Shown: positions 7,778-16,601 of the stretch, piece after piece
Layout: every line of letters starts with the position of its first letter
Position numbering within the stretch: the first letter of the stretch is position 1
Assembly (NCBI RefSeq): GCF_003058265.1
Contig: NZ_QBUK01000013.1
Coordinates: 62,001-126,000 of the forward strand
Length of the DNA stretch: 64,000 nucleotides
From: Flagellimonas amoyensis
GTDB lineage: Bacteria; Bacteroidota; Bacteroidia; Flavobacteriales; Flavobacteriaceae
Reading direction: 5' to 3'
Translations under genes and position numbers: made by a program
Notes under the pieces: model-generated
Seen by the model: the letters and a program-made list of their open reading frames with translations, nothing else
Told to the model about the DNA's origin: nothing
Databases searched by the model: none

Positions 7778-8914
7778 TTAGAGCATTCCTTTTGTTGATG
7801 GCAATACCATTTTCTCCACATCCCGTTTTACTGCCATTTTGATGGATTTCGCAAAGGCCTTGAATATGGCTTCGATTTTATGATGCTCATTGGTACCTTC
7901 TGCTCTTACATTCAAATTGGCTTTGGCTCCGTCCGTGAACGATTTGAAGAAATGATAAAACATTTCCGTGGGCATTTCACCAATCATTTCCCTATTGAAG
8001 TCGGCATCCCAAATCAGCCAGTTCCTTCCTCCAAAATCTATGGCGACCTGTGCCAGGCAATCATCCATGGGCAGACAAAACCCATAGCGTTCAATGCCCA
8101 ATTTGTTGCCCAACGCTTTGGCAAACACTTCGCCCAAAGCAATGGCAGTATCTTCAATGGTGTGGTGTTCGTCCACCTCCAGATCTCCATCTACCTTAAT
8201 GGTCAAATCCATTTGTCCGTGGCGTGCCAATTGGTCCAACATATGATCAAAAAAGGCCAATCCGGTCTTGATGTCACTTTTACCAGTACCATCCAAGTTT
8301 AACTTGATTTGAATGTCCGTTTCGTTGGTTTTTCTACTGATCTCGGCAACGCGGTTCTCCAGTTTCAGGAACTCATAGATCTTTTCCCAATCGTTGCTCT
8401 CCAAGGCGATGTAGGAATCTAATTCTTCCCGTTTTACGGTGATCTCCCCGGTTCCTAAATGGGTTTCGTCATTGATGTAGATACCTTTGGCCCCAAGGTT
8501 TTTGGCCAATTCCACATCGGTCAAACGATCCCCGATCACAAAGGAATTGGCTAGGTCGTAGTCTTCCGAAAAGTAAGCTGTGAGCATTCCGGTTCCTGGT
8601 TTACGTGTTGGGGCATTGTCTTTTGCGAAGGTTTTGTCGATAAAGACATTATCGAAAACCACCCCTTCCGCTTCAAAGGAGTTGACGATGAAATTCTGTA
8701 CGGGCCAAAAGGTGTTCTCTGGGAAAATGTCGGTACCCAAACCATCTTGATTGGTAATCATGACCAGTTCATAATCCAGTTCCTTGGCGATTTTCCCCAA
8801 ATAGGTGAATGCCTTCGGATAAAAGATCAATTTTTCAAAGGAATCTATCTGCTCATCAACGGTTTCCTTGATGATGGTCCCATCACGATCGATGAATAAT
8901 ACTTTTTTACCCAT
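7778..8914 (-). CDS. hisB: bifunctional histidinol-phosphatase / imidazoleglycerol-phosphate dehydratase
   Basis: A 378-residue fusion. The N-terminal HAD phosphatase (about 1-165) begins [14 protein letters not shown] with the nucleophile Asp in DRDGT and removes phosphate from histidinol phosphate. The C-terminal dehydratase (about 190-378) has metal-binding [14 protein letters not shown] and the segment [11 protein letters not shown], and converts imidazole glycerol phosphate to imidazole acetol phosphate. The start at 8914 is chosen because the DRDGT motif must lie near the N-terminus; an earlier in-frame ATG (8995) would run into hisC. The ATG comes two bases after the hisC stop. Confidence 0.97.
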   Translation of the reverse strand: MGKKVLFIDRDGTIIKETVDEQIDSFEKLIFYPKAFTYLGKIAKELDYELVMITNQDGLGTDIFPENTFWPVQNFIVNSFEAEGVVFDNVFIDKTFAKDNAPTRKPGTGMLTAYFSEDYDLANSFVIGDRLTDVELAKNLGAKGIYINDETHLGTGEITVKREELDSYIALESNDWEKIYEFLKLENRVAEISRKTNETDIQIKLNLDGTGKSDIKTGLAFFDHMLDQLARHGQMDLTIKVDGDLEVDEHHTIEDTAIALGEVFAKALGNKLGIERYGFCLPMDDCLAQVAIDFGGRNWLIWDADFNREMIGEMPTEMFYHFFKSFTDGAKANLNVRAEGTNEHHKIEAIFKAFAKSIKMAVKRDVEKMVLPSTKGML

Positions 8915-8916
8915 GG

Positions 8917-9963
8917 TTATAGTTGCTTTAAAATGGCTATCAATGCTTTGTTTTCGGTTGGTGTCCCCACTGTAAACCGTAATGTGTTTTCGCACAGGGG
9001 TTGGGTGCTGCGGTTTCGCACCACCACATGTTTCTCGAGCAATTGCCGATATCGCTTGTCGGCATCATCGACCTTGGCCAGCACAAAATTGGCATCGGAG
9101 GGATATAATTGCTCCACAAAGTCCAATTCCTGTAAAGCCTTTTCCAGATTTGCCCGTTCCTCCAAAATTTGAACCACTTCCTGTTGCACGGCATCTTCAT
9201 TCAGAACACGTTGCAACGCTTTTTGCTGGGTCAATTGGTTGACATTGTAAGGTGGTTTAATCTTGTTCAGAATGGCAATGATCTCTTCCGAAGCGTAGCA
9301 AATGCCCAATCGAATTCCAGCCAGGCCATAGGCTTTGGACAAAGTTTGGGTTACGATCAGGTTGGGATAGTTGTTCAAACTGTTCAACCAACTTTCCTGC
9401 TCTGAAAAATCGATATACGCTTCGTCAATAACTACCAGCCCGTTGAAGGATTCCAATAGTTCTTCCACATATTCCTTTTTAAAGGAATTACCGGTTGGAT
9501 TGTTGGGAGAACAAATGAAAATCAGTTTGGTGTTTTTATCCACAGCCGATAAAATGGCTAGAACATCGGGTTCAAAATCCTTGTTCAACAACACTTCCCT
9601 GTTTTCCACGGCATTGATCCCTGCAAGTACTTTGTACATGCCATATGTTGGCGGCAAGGTGATGATATTGTCTTGGTTGGGCTCACAGAAGGCCCTGTAG
9701 ATTAAATCCAACACTTCGTCGCTGCCATTGCCCAAAAGCATGTTGCTTTCGGACACCCCTTTTTGTTCGGCAAGCACCGCTTTTAAGCTCCTTTGGTACG
9801 GATCGGGATAGCGGTTGACCCCATTTTCGAATGGATTTTCATTGGCATCCAAAAAAATCATGGTAGATCCATCGGAAACATACTCATCCCGTGCCGAAGA
9901 GTACGGTTTTAGGGCCTTTACAGATTCCCTGACGATGTTATTTATATTGAAGGTTTTAGTCAT
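8917..9963 (-). CDS. hisC: histidinol-phosphate aminotransferase
   Basis: PLP-dependent enzyme that transaminates imidazole acetol phosphate to histidinol phosphate. The 348-residue sequence is class I/II aminotransferase-like, with NNPTGN for substrate binding, DEAYIDF for the PLP ring Asp and Tyr, the Schiff-base Lys in [10 protein letters not shown], and RLG after it. It lies 34 bases after hisD, with a small hairpin between them, and is almost contiguous with hisB. Confidence 0.96.
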   Translation of the reverse strand: MTKTFNINNIVRESVKALKPYSSARDEYVSDGSTMIFLDANENPFENGVNRYPDPYQRSLKAVLAEQKGVSESNMLLGNGSDEVLDLIYRAFCEPNQDNIITLPPTYGMYKVLAGINAVENREVLLNKDFEPDVLAILSAVDKNTKLIFICSPNNPTGNSFKKEYVEELLESFNGLVVIDEAYIDFSEQESWLNSLNNYPNLIVTQTLSKAYGLAGIRLGICYASEEIIAILNKIKPPYNVNQLTQQKALQRVLNEDAVQQEVVQILEERANLEKALQELDFVEQLYPSDANFVLAKVDDADKRYRQLLEKHVVVRNRSTQPLCENTLRFTVGTPTENKALIAILKQL

Positions 9964-9970
9964 ATTCTTG

Positions 9971-9992
9971 AGGTCGCGACTGTTTTCGACCT
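9971..9992 (-). other. small intergenic hairpin between hisD and hisC
   Basis: AGGTCG (9971-9976) pairs with CGACCT (9987-9992) around a 10-base loop in the 34-base hisD-hisC gap. It has no T-tract, so it is not a terminator; it could tune mRNA processing or stability. Weak evidence, since 6-bp stems occur by chance. Confidence 0.25.
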
Positions 9993-9997
9993 TATAT

Positions 9998-11287
9998 TTA
10001 GTTTGGTTTTATTGCATTTAAGCGAAGCGTCACCGCATTTTTATGGGCCTGTAATCCTTCGGCATCCGCCATCAATTCAATGGAAGGACCTATGGCTTCC
10101 ATTCCTTCTTTGGATATTTTTTGAAAGGTCATGCTTTTCATAAAACTGTCCAGATTTACCCCACTGTATTGTTTGGCATAGCCGTTCGTAGGCAGCGTAT
10201 GGTTCGTCCCAGAAGCATAATCACCAGCACTTTCTGGAGTATAATTACCGATGAAAACGGAACCGGCATTTTGGATGTTCTGGAGGTAAAAATCCTCATT
10301 TTCAACACAGACAATAAAATGTTCCGGGCCGTAGTCATTGATCAAATCGATGGCTGTTTCATCATTCTGCACCAAGATGAGCTTGCTGTTCGCAATCGAT
10401 TTTTCTGCAATAGCTACTCTGGGTAATTCTTTGATCTGCGATTCAATTTCTTGTTCCACGGCATTAATCAACTTTTTCGACGTGGAAACCAGCATGACTT
10501 GACTATCGGTCCCATGCTCTGCTTGGCTCAACAAATCCGAAGCCACAAAGGCAGGGTTGGCAGAATTATCTGCTACAACCAAAAGCTCGCTCGGTCCGGC
10601 TGGCATATCGATGGCAACTCCATATTTAGTGGCCAATTGTTTTGCCACCGTTACAAACTGGTTCCCAGGGCCAAATATTTTGAACACATTGGGAATGGTT
10701 TCCGTTCCGAACGCCATCCCTGCAATAGCCTGAATACCACCTACTTTAAATATTTTTGTCACTCCACACAGTTGTGCAGCGTAGAGGATGGTCGGGTTTA
10801 TGTTTCCCTTTTTGTCCGGCGGCGTACACAAAATGATTTCTCCACAACCCGCCAATTTTGCGGGAACAGCCAACATCAAAATGGTCGAGAACAGGGGTGC
10901 TGTGCCACCGGGAATGTATAGCCCCACTTTTTGGATGGGTCTCTTTTCTTGCCAACACCTTACCCCGGGCATGGTTTCCATTTCCACCTTGGTTGTTCTT
11001 TGGTCGGCATGGAATTTTTCTATGTTGGATTTTGCCAAGGAAATGGCTTTTTTCAATTCGGATGGAACCGATTCGATTGCCGTTTCGATTTCCGCTGTTG
11101 TCACCAAAAAGGTATCTAATTGGACCCGGTCAAACTGGTCTGTATACTTTTTGATGGCCCCATCACCATTTGTTTGCACCTCCTCAAAAATGGACTCTAC
11201 GATCTTCTCAATATCGGCCACCGTTTGGGTTGGCCGTCTGAGTATCTCGGGCCAGTCTTCTCTTTTGGGGTTATTGACTCTGTTCAT
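9998..11287 (-). CDS. hisD: histidinol dehydrogenase
   Basis: NAD- and zinc-dependent enzyme that oxidises histidinol to histidine in two steps. At 429 residues it is full length. Characteristic segments are YIPGGTAPLFSTILML, DMPAGPSELLVVAD, LLSQAEHGTDSQ and DYGPEHFIV, which carry the zinc ligands and catalytic Glu/His pair. The start overlaps the end of the upstream GNAT gene by 17 bases. Confidence 0.97.
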   Translation of the reverse strand: MNRVNNPKREDWPEILRRPTQTVADIEKIVESIFEEVQTNGDGAIKKYTDQFDRVQLDTFLVTTAEIETAIESVPSELKKAISLAKSNIEKFHADQRTTKVEMETMPGVRCWQEKRPIQKVGLYIPGGTAPLFSTILMLAVPAKLAGCGEIILCTPPDKKGNINPTILYAAQLCGVTKIFKVGGIQAIAGMAFGTETIPNVFKIFGPGNQFVTVAKQLATKYGVAIDMPAGPSELLVVADNSANPAFVASDLLSQAEHGTDSQVMLVSTSKKLINAVEQEIESQIKELPRVAIAEKSIANSKLILVQNDETAIDLINDYGPEHFIVCVENEDFYLQNIQNAGSVFIGNYTPESAGDYASGTNHTLPTNGYAKQYSGVNLDSFMKSMTFQKISKEGMEAIGPSIELMADAEGLQAHKNAVTLRLNAIKPN

Positions 11288-11726
11288 TTTTCAATTTTTT
11301 TATCATGTGATAGCCTAAGGGGACATATCCATGGGTCTCCCAAAACTTCTTTCCTCTGGTGTTCTCTGCATAGCAGTTCACCTCTGCCGTTTCACAATCG
11401 ATCTCTTTGGCATAGACGAACAAAAAGTCCATCATAAGCTGACCGATACCCTTTCCTTGATAGTTTGGTGCAATCATTACATTGTCTGGTTCCACATGCT
11501 TGCCTGCATAGAGTTTGTTCAATACCCATACCCCACAAATGCCGATCAATTCCTCTTGGTCATACACCCCAATGCATTTATAGCCCATCGGGATCATTTC
11601 AGTTAATCGATTTTCCAACACCGCCAGGGGAATTTTTTCTCTATTGAGGATATACGCCAAGGGCAAAATGTCCTTGAGTTTTTCCTGCGGAATCCATTGT
11701 ATGGTGTAGGGTGTTTCCATCTTCAA
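11271..11726 (-). CDS. GNAT family N-acetyltransferase
   Basis: A 151-residue acetyltransferase with the acetyl-CoA binding motif NYQGKGIGQLMMDFL (about residues 89-103) after strand VEPDNVMIAP. It starts three bases after hisG and overlaps hisD by 17 bases, so it is transcribed and translated with the his operon. It is not similar in length or sequence to the other GNAT gene in this operon. Substrate unknown. Confidence 0.85.
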   Translation of the reverse strand: MKMETPYTIQWIPQEKLKDILPLAYILNREKIPLAVLENRLTEMIPMGYKCIGVYDQEELIGICGVWVLNKLYAGKHVEPDNVMIAPNYQGKGIGQLMMDFLFVYAKEIDCETAEVNCYAENTRGKKFWETHGYVPLGYHMIKKLKNEQSQ

Positions 11727-11729
11727 AAA

Positions 11730-12587
11730 CTAAAGGACCATTTTTTCGATAGGACAGACCAAGATACCCTCGGCACCGGCTTGCTTCAGTTCATCAATGA
11801 CCTCCCAGAAAGTATCCCGGGTGATCACGGAGTGAACGGAGCTCCAACCCTCTTCTGCCAGGGGCAATACTGTGGGGCTACGCATTCCGGGCAAAATGGA
11901 AATGATTTCGTCCAGTTTGTCGTTTGGGGCGTTCAGCAGAATGTATTTGTTCTGTCTGGCCTGGAGCACGGATTGGATCCTGAACTGCATTTTTTTCAGG
12001 ATTTCTTTGCGCTCCTCGGATATTTTGGGTGAAACGGCCAGTACGGCCTCACTTTGCAAAATCACCTCTACTTCCTTCAAATTGTTCTTGAACAGGGTAC
12101 TGCCACTGGACACGATATCACAAATACCATAGGCCAAACCAATGTTGGGGGCTATTTCCACCGATCCATTGATCAGGTGCAGGTCGGCAGTGATCCCTTT
12201 GGATTTGAGGTATTCGTTCACCGTGTGCGGGTATGAGGTGGCGACCTTCTTTCCTTCAAAATCCTTGACCGAATTGTACTTGACCCCTTTGGGTACTGCA
12301 AGGGATACGCGACATTTGGAAAAATTCAGTTTTTCCGCCACGGCAATGTCATTGCCTTTTTCCACCAATACATTTTCCCCGATGATGGCAATGTCCACTA
12401 CCCCATCCCTTAAATATTGGGGAATGTCCCCGTTCCGCAGATAGAAGACTTCCAAAGGAAAGTTTCTGGCGGTGGCCTTTAATTGGTCCTTTCCATTATC
12501 GATGGAAATACCACAATCCTTCAAGATCTGAAGGGAATCCTCGTTCAAGCGACCGCTTTTTTGTACAGCAATCCGAATTTTTGTCAT
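11730..12587 (-). CDS. hisG: ATP phosphoribosyltransferase, long form
   Basis: First enzyme of histidine synthesis: joins ATP and PRPP. The 285-residue length and the C-terminal ferredoxin-like regulatory domain mark the long, HisZ-independent form that is feedback-inhibited by histidine. The start is MTKIRIAVQKSGRL; an earlier in-frame ATG (12632) would place the start inside the attenuator tail. Recognisable pieces are DIAIIGENVL and the PRPP loop region GICDIVSSGSTL. Expression should depend on read-through of the attenuator at 12633-12658. Confidence 0.96.
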   Translation of the reverse strand: MTKIRIAVQKSGRLNEDSLQILKDCGISIDNGKDQLKATARNFPLEVFYLRNGDIPQYLRDGVVDIAIIGENVLVEKGNDIAVAEKLNFSKCRVSLAVPKGVKYNSVKDFEGKKVATSYPHTVNEYLKSKGITADLHLINGSVEIAPNIGLAYGICDIVSSGSTLFKNNLKEVEVILQSEAVLAVSPKISEERKEILKKMQFRIQSVLQARQNKYILLNAPNDKLDEIISILPGMRSPTVLPLAEEGWSSVHSVITRDTFWEVIDELKQAGAEGILVCPIEKMVL

Positions 12588-12623
12588 TAGTTCAACTGTT
12601 ATGTTCAAGAAACCAAATGGGCA

Positions 12624-12658
12624 TAAAAACAAAACCCGCTTGATTTCTCAAACGGGTT
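12624..12658 (-). terminator. attenuator terminator of the his operon
   Basis: On the minus strand AACCCGTTTGA (12658-12648) pairs with TCAAGCGGGTT (12643-12633) over 11 bp, with one G-U pair and a GAAA tetraloop, followed by a U-rich run (12632-12624). It lies between the leader peptide stop and hisG. The 5' arm CGTTTGAG (12654-12647) can pair instead with CTCAAGCG in the leader coding sequence (12702-12695), which would destroy the terminator. Confidence 0.85.
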
Positions 12659-12688
12659 AGAATATATTTTAGTTACAACAATACACTT

Positions 12689-12745
12689 CTATCTCGCTTG
12701 AGGGCAAGTATAAAAATGGTGATGATGTACAGTGTTATTTCTCAT
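12689..12745 (-). CDS. hisL: his operon leader peptide with four consecutive His codons
   Basis: An 18-residue frame reading MRNNTVHHHHFYTCPQAR. The His codons CAT CAT CAC CAT occupy 12727-12716. The Pro-Gln-Ala codons form CTCAAGCG (12702-12695), which is complementary to the 5' arm of the downstream terminator. This is the arrangement of classical attenuation: a ribosome stalled for lack of charged His-tRNA leaves CTCAAGCG free to pair with the terminator arm and lets polymerase through; a ribosome that reaches the stop covers it and the terminator forms. The peptide itself probably has no other role. Confidence 0.85.
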   Translation of the reverse strand: MRNNTVHHHHFYTCPQAR

Positions 12746-12752
12746 TACGTGT

Positions 12753-12780
12753 CAAATGTAGAACATATTTTTTTATCAAA
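12753..12780 (-). promoter_or_regulatory. his operon promoter
   Basis: On the minus strand TACATTTG (12760-12753) matches the Bacteroidota -7 box TAnnTTTG exactly, and TTTG (12780-12777) sits 16 bases upstream as a possible -33 element. The box ends only 7 bases before the leader ATG at 12745, so the start of transcription should fall at or just before the ATG. No other convincing promoter for the his operon is seen. Confidence 0.65.
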
Positions 12781-12790
12781 AAAGGGGAAT

Positions 12791-13606
12791 TTAGTTATTT
12801 CCCAAAATAAGGGGGAGCCCATCATCGCCCGATCCCACTACGACCACTTTGGCATTTGGCGACTGGGCAAGTTTCAAAGTTGCTTCAATTCCCTTGTCCT
12901 TTAATATTTTATCCGTCAGGGATGCGCTCAATATTTGATTGGCGTCCGCCTTACCTTGGGCTTCAATCCGTACCTTTTCGGCTTCCTTTTGGGCGGTCAC
13001 CAACCGGAATTCGTATTCCAAGGATTCCTGTTCCTGTTTCAATTTACGTTCAATGGCGTCCTTGATGGTTGGCGGCAGGGTCACGTCCCTTACCAACACT
13101 TCGTTGAGCTGGATGTATTGGTCCTCCACTATTTTCTGGGTCTCCTCAAAAATTTCCTGTTGAATGGCATCCCGCTTGCTGGAATAGAGTTGTTCCGGGG
13201 TGTATCGTCCCACCACGCTACGGGCAGCGGATCGGATAGCGGGCAACAGCACACGATCTACATATTGTTCGCTTTTTTCCTGGTGCAATTTGCCCAATTC
13301 GTTGTATCTGGGCTGAAACCATACCGAAGCTTCCAGTTTGATGTCCAATCCGTTGGAGGACAGCACGTTCATTTTTTCCAGCCTTTCCTGCTGACGGGCC
13401 TCATAAATGAACACTTTGTTCCAAGGGGCCACAATATGAAAACCTTCGTCCAGTGGCGGCTCATCGGTGACGACACCTCCGGCAAAGGTCTTGTACAAAA
13501 CCCCAGCTTCACCGGAACCGATGGTCACTGCCGATTTTGAAATGAATATGATGAGAATAATGACACCTGCAATGGCAGGCAATGCAATCTTTGGTAATTT
13601 ATCCAT
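12791..13606 (-). CDS. prohibitin-family SPFH membrane protein
   Basis: A 271-residue protein starting MDKLPKIALPAIAGVI, with one N-terminal membrane span (about residues 5-26) followed by an SPFH/band-7 domain and a helical segment rich in Glu, Lys and Ala (LKQEQESLEYEFRLVTAQKEAEKV), as in prohibitins. These proteins form ring-shaped membrane scaffolds and often modulate proteases. It starts 11 bases after the stop of the VWA gene and probably shares its transcript. An in-frame ATG 45 bases upstream would overlap that gene and is less likely. Confidence 0.85.
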   Translation of the reverse strand: MDKLPKIALPAIAGVIILIIFISKSAVTIGSGEAGVLYKTFAGGVVTDEPPLDEGFHIVAPWNKVFIYEARQQERLEKMNVLSSNGLDIKLEASVWFQPRYNELGKLHQEKSEQYVDRVLLPAIRSAARSVVGRYTPEQLYSSKRDAIQQEIFEETQKIVEDQYIQLNEVLVRDVTLPPTIKDAIERKLKQEQESLEYEFRLVTAQKEAEKVRIEAQGKADANQILSASLTDKILKDKGIEATLKLAQSPNAKVVVVGSGDDGLPLILGNN

Positions 13607-13617
13607 GAGTTTGTTGT

Positions 13618-15648
13618 TTACATTAATCCATTGTACTTCCTGATGAACCATTCCGCTGCGAGGACGAGTACCATCAGTCCGAGTAAAATACGGAAATCTA
13701 TTAAAGATACCACATTCTCCCTGCTCTTTTGGACAGGGAGAAACCGCTGGGATGATGCTAGGTCGTTCACCAAGGCGTCCACATTGTCCAAATAGTACAA
13801 TTCTCCACTGTTTTTTTCAGCCAAGCGTCCCAATTTCATATGGTCCGAGGAGGTAAGTTGCTTTTCGGGATCAAAGTCCAAAATTCGGAAAACCCCGGAA
13901 CGTTTGTGATTTTCGCTTTCCACGGAAACGGTAAATCGGTATTCACCAGACGCAAGGTCGCTAAGGTCCACTTCGTAATAGCTGCTTTTCAACAACATGG
14001 GCGATTCACGGGTGAAATCGTTGTCCAATCCCTCAATCTGGATGGAAATGCGTGCATTGGGGTCAAACTGATAGCCTTCATCAAAATAAGTGGCCCTGAT
14101 CTTGGCCATGCTGGCATTTTCAAACACGAGTGCATAGTCCACATCCAATCTGCTTCGCTGGTCGTTGGAGGTCAAATAGACCATCAGGGTTCCCATAAAG
14201 TCATCAAACTTTTGAAAACTCTGATCGTTCCGATAGGTTTGGGCCCGCCACCGCCAACTATTTTCCCCGAACAACACTGCCTCTCGCTGCTTTCCTTCGG
14301 TAAGGATGGAAAACAAGGGCTTGTCCAGTTCCACCCCTCGGATTTGTTGGGACAAAATGACTTCCCCACTTTTTTTCAATTCAATATCTCCCAGATTGCC
14401 CACCAGAGGCGGGAAACCGTCCACATTGAAATCCCCAAGGCCGAAAATTCCGAAGGCATTGTTCAAAATGGGCAGGATTTCCTCGGATTGGCTGTTATCC
14501 ACCGAAAAGCTTTGCTGGACCCCGTTCAAAAAGTTCCAATCCGTTTTGCTGCCCGTTATGGTAAAATAATTGGTTTTCGATTTTTGTAGAAAATCATATA
14601 CCTGACGGAAGTTCCTATTGGGTTGGTACAAGATCAGAATATCCGCTTCTTCCAAATTTTGGGTGGTTCCAGTGGGTTTGGTGATGGAGACGGATCGTTG
14701 CTCATTGGCCTCAATGGATTTTTTAAGTGCTCCAATGTCCGGATGGAGCATATCCGAAACAATCACCACGTTGGTTTTTTCATCAATCACCTCAATGGCG
14801 GTTTCCTTTGCGTTGTTGGCCGTGTTCTTTTCATTTTCCAAAGCCCCCACCTCCACCTTGATGGTCTTTATCCCCACGCTTTGGGCCTCGATGAGTGTAT
14901 TCAGGGTCTGGCTGTTCTTAAGGGCATCCAGTTCCACGCGTTGCTGATGGACCTTGTTTCCATTAATGGAAATGGTCACTGTTTTGGAGACCGCTGCAGA
15001 ACCTTGGTAGCGAATGGTGGTTTCAACAGGGAACTTATTTTTCAGGAACGCATAGGTATTACTGTTGATGAGCCCTACGGAAATATCCGCATGCTGGGTG
15101 GTGTCACCGACCACAATGGGGTTTACGGATAAGTTTTCGCCCAAATTAAGGTATTCATAATCCCTTCCCAGCGTCTGGTTGCCGTCCGTGATCAAGACGA
15201 CTGCATTGGTGCCGTTCAAAAAAAGCTCATTGGCCGTGGAAAGGGCTTTGGAAATATCGGTATTCCGTTGGTTGAAGACAATGGAGTCGGTTTGGTCAAC
15301 TGTACTGCCAAAACCAAACCCATGAATGGAAAAACGATCTTGAAGCTGTGAATTATCCTTGATCTTATCCAAGACCTCAGAAAGATTTCCCTCCGTTGTG
15401 GCCTCTTTCATGGAAGTGGAATGGTCCACCATCAGGATCAGGTTCGCTTTCTCCAGATAGTAATCATTGTCCACGAATTTGGGATTGATCAAAAGTAAAA
15501 GGCCGCAAAACAAGGCAATGAACCTCAATGCGGCCAATATGATCTTAAGTGGACCTTTTTTGGGGTTCCTATAGTAGTATTGAAAAAATACGACGCCTAG
15601 CGCGATGATCGCGGCAAGAACAATAAGGAACACCGTGTATAGCTCCAT
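13618..15648 (-). CDS. membrane-anchored VWA-like protein
   Basis: A 676-residue membrane protein. Two N-terminal spans (about residues 5-25 and 38-58) are followed by a von Willebrand A-like domain with an incomplete metal site, MVDHSTSMKE, then Ig-like and beta-rich parts, and a C-terminal span near 655-672 (ILLGLMVLVLAAEWFI). It resembles the BatA-type protein at 59677 in plan. It begins five bases before the fabG end and precedes the SPFH gene. The periplasmic function is unknown; VWA domains usually mediate protein contacts. Confidence 0.7.
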   Translation of the reverse strand: MELYTVFLIVLAAIIALGVVFFQYYYRNPKKGPLKIILAALRFIALFCGLLLLINPKFVDNDYYLEKANLILMVDHSTSMKEATTEGNLSEVLDKIKDNSQLQDRFSIHGFGFGSTVDQTDSIVFNQRNTDISKALSTANELFLNGTNAVVLITDGNQTLGRDYEYLNLGENLSVNPIVVGDTTQHADISVGLINSNTYAFLKNKFPVETTIRYQGSAAVSKTVTISINGNKVHQQRVELDALKNSQTLNTLIEAQSVGIKTIKVEVGALENEKNTANNAKETAIEVIDEKTNVVIVSDMLHPDIGALKKSIEANEQRSVSITKPTGTTQNLEEADILILYQPNRNFRQVYDFLQKSKTNYFTITGSKTDWNFLNGVQQSFSVDNSQSEEILPILNNAFGIFGLGDFNVDGFPPLVGNLGDIELKKSGEVILSQQIRGVELDKPLFSILTEGKQREAVLFGENSWRWRAQTYRNDQSFQKFDDFMGTLMVYLTSNDQRSRLDVDYALVFENASMAKIRATYFDEGYQFDPNARISIQIEGLDNDFTRESPMLLKSSYYEVDLSDLASGEYRFTVSVESENHKRSGVFRILDFDPEKQLTSSDHMKLGRLAEKNSGELYYLDNVDALVNDLASSQRFLPVQKSRENVVSLIDFRILLGLMVLVLAAEWFIRKYNGLM

Positions 15649-15653
15649 TCATT

Positions 15654-16403
15654 CTAGGTTAGCATACCTCCATCCACGTTCAGCACCTGTCCGGTAACAT
15701 AGTCGGAAAGATCGGACGCCAAGTACAGACAGGCATTCGCCACATCTTCGGGAGATCCACCTCTTTTCAACGGAATGGCATCCCTCCAGCCCTGAACTGT
15801 TTTCTCGTCCAATTTATCGGTCATCTCGGTCTCTATAAAACCGGGGGCAATCGCATTGCAACGGATGTTCCTAGATCCGAGTTCGAGTGCCACAGATTTG
15901 GTGAACCCGATCATACCAGCTTTGGAAGCGGCGTAGTTGGTCTGTCCGGCGTTGCCCTTCACCCCTACCACACTGCTCATGTTGATGATAGATCCCTTGC
16001 GCTGTTTCAGCATGGTACGCTGAACGGCCTTGGTCATATTGAAAACGGATTTCAGGTTGATTTCGATCACCGAATCAAAATCCTCTTCGCCCATGCGCAT
16101 CAACAAATTGTCCTTGGTGATGCCCGCATTGTTGATCAGTACATCGATACGGCCGTCAAAATCTTCCAGAACTTGGGCCACGAGGGCTTCGGAATCTGCA
16201 TAGTTGGCAGCATTGCTCTTGTAGGCCTTGGCTTTTACGCCCATGGCCGTGAGTTCTTTTTCCAATTCCAAGGCGGGTGCCTCGCTGGAACTATAGGTGA
16301 AGGCCACATTGGCCCCGTGCTTTGCAAAGACTTCGGCAATTCCTTTTCCAATTCCCCGGCTTGCCCCGGTAACGATTACATTTTTCCCTTCCAAAAGTTT
16401 CAT
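15654..16403 (-). CDS. fabG: 3-oxoacyl-[acyl-carrier-protein] reductase
   Basis: A 249-residue short-chain dehydrogenase that reduces 3-ketoacyl-ACP with NADPH in fatty acid elongation. It has the cofactor motif TGASRGIGKG, NNAGIT, the catalytic Ser in NMSSVVG and the Tyr-Lys pair in YAASKAG, and the C-terminal NVDGGMLT typical of FabG. A -7-like box (16524-16531) and the sucD terminator lie upstream, so it probably starts its own transcript, continuing into the VWA and SPFH genes. Confidence 0.93.
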   Translation of the reverse strand: MKLLEGKNVIVTGASRGIGKGIAEVFAKHGANVAFTYSSSEAPALELEKELTAMGVKAKAYKSNAANYADSEALVAQVLEDFDGRIDVLINNAGITKDNLLMRMGEEDFDSVIEINLKSVFNMTKAVQRTMLKQRKGSIINMSSVVGVKGNAGQTNYAASKAGMIGFTKSVALELGSRNIRCNAIAPGFIETEMTDKLDEKTVQGWRDAIPLKRGGSPEDVANACLYLASDLSDYVTGQVLNVDGGMLT

Positions 16404-16523
16404 CTCTTGCTATTTAGTTGTTTTTAAATGGTCAGATGCTATTTGCCTATCAACTATTTTGGTTTCTGTCCGCAATGGTCATGGCTTGTTTTATGCAACC
16501 CTTGTGTTAGAATGGTTGTCCGC

Positions 16524-16531
16524 CAAATATA
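16524..16531 (-). promoter_or_regulatory. possible promoter of fabG
   Basis: The minus strand reads TATATTTG, an exact TAnnTTTG -7 box, about 120 bases before the fabG start and downstream of the sucD terminator. No clear -33 element was identified. Confidence 0.45.
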
Positions 16532-16552
16532 ATGGTTGTTTTACGTTTAGAC

Positions 16553-16579
16553 GAAAAAAAATCCCGCATTGAACGGGAT
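16553..16579 (-). terminator. terminator after sucD
   Basis: On the minus strand ATCCCG (16579-16574) pairs with CGGGAT (16566-16561), followed by a run of T residues (16560-16553). It begins 23 bases after the sucD stop codon and separates sucD from fabG. Confidence 0.75.
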
Positions 16580-16601
16580 TTGTATAGGATTTAACGGTTG
16601 G

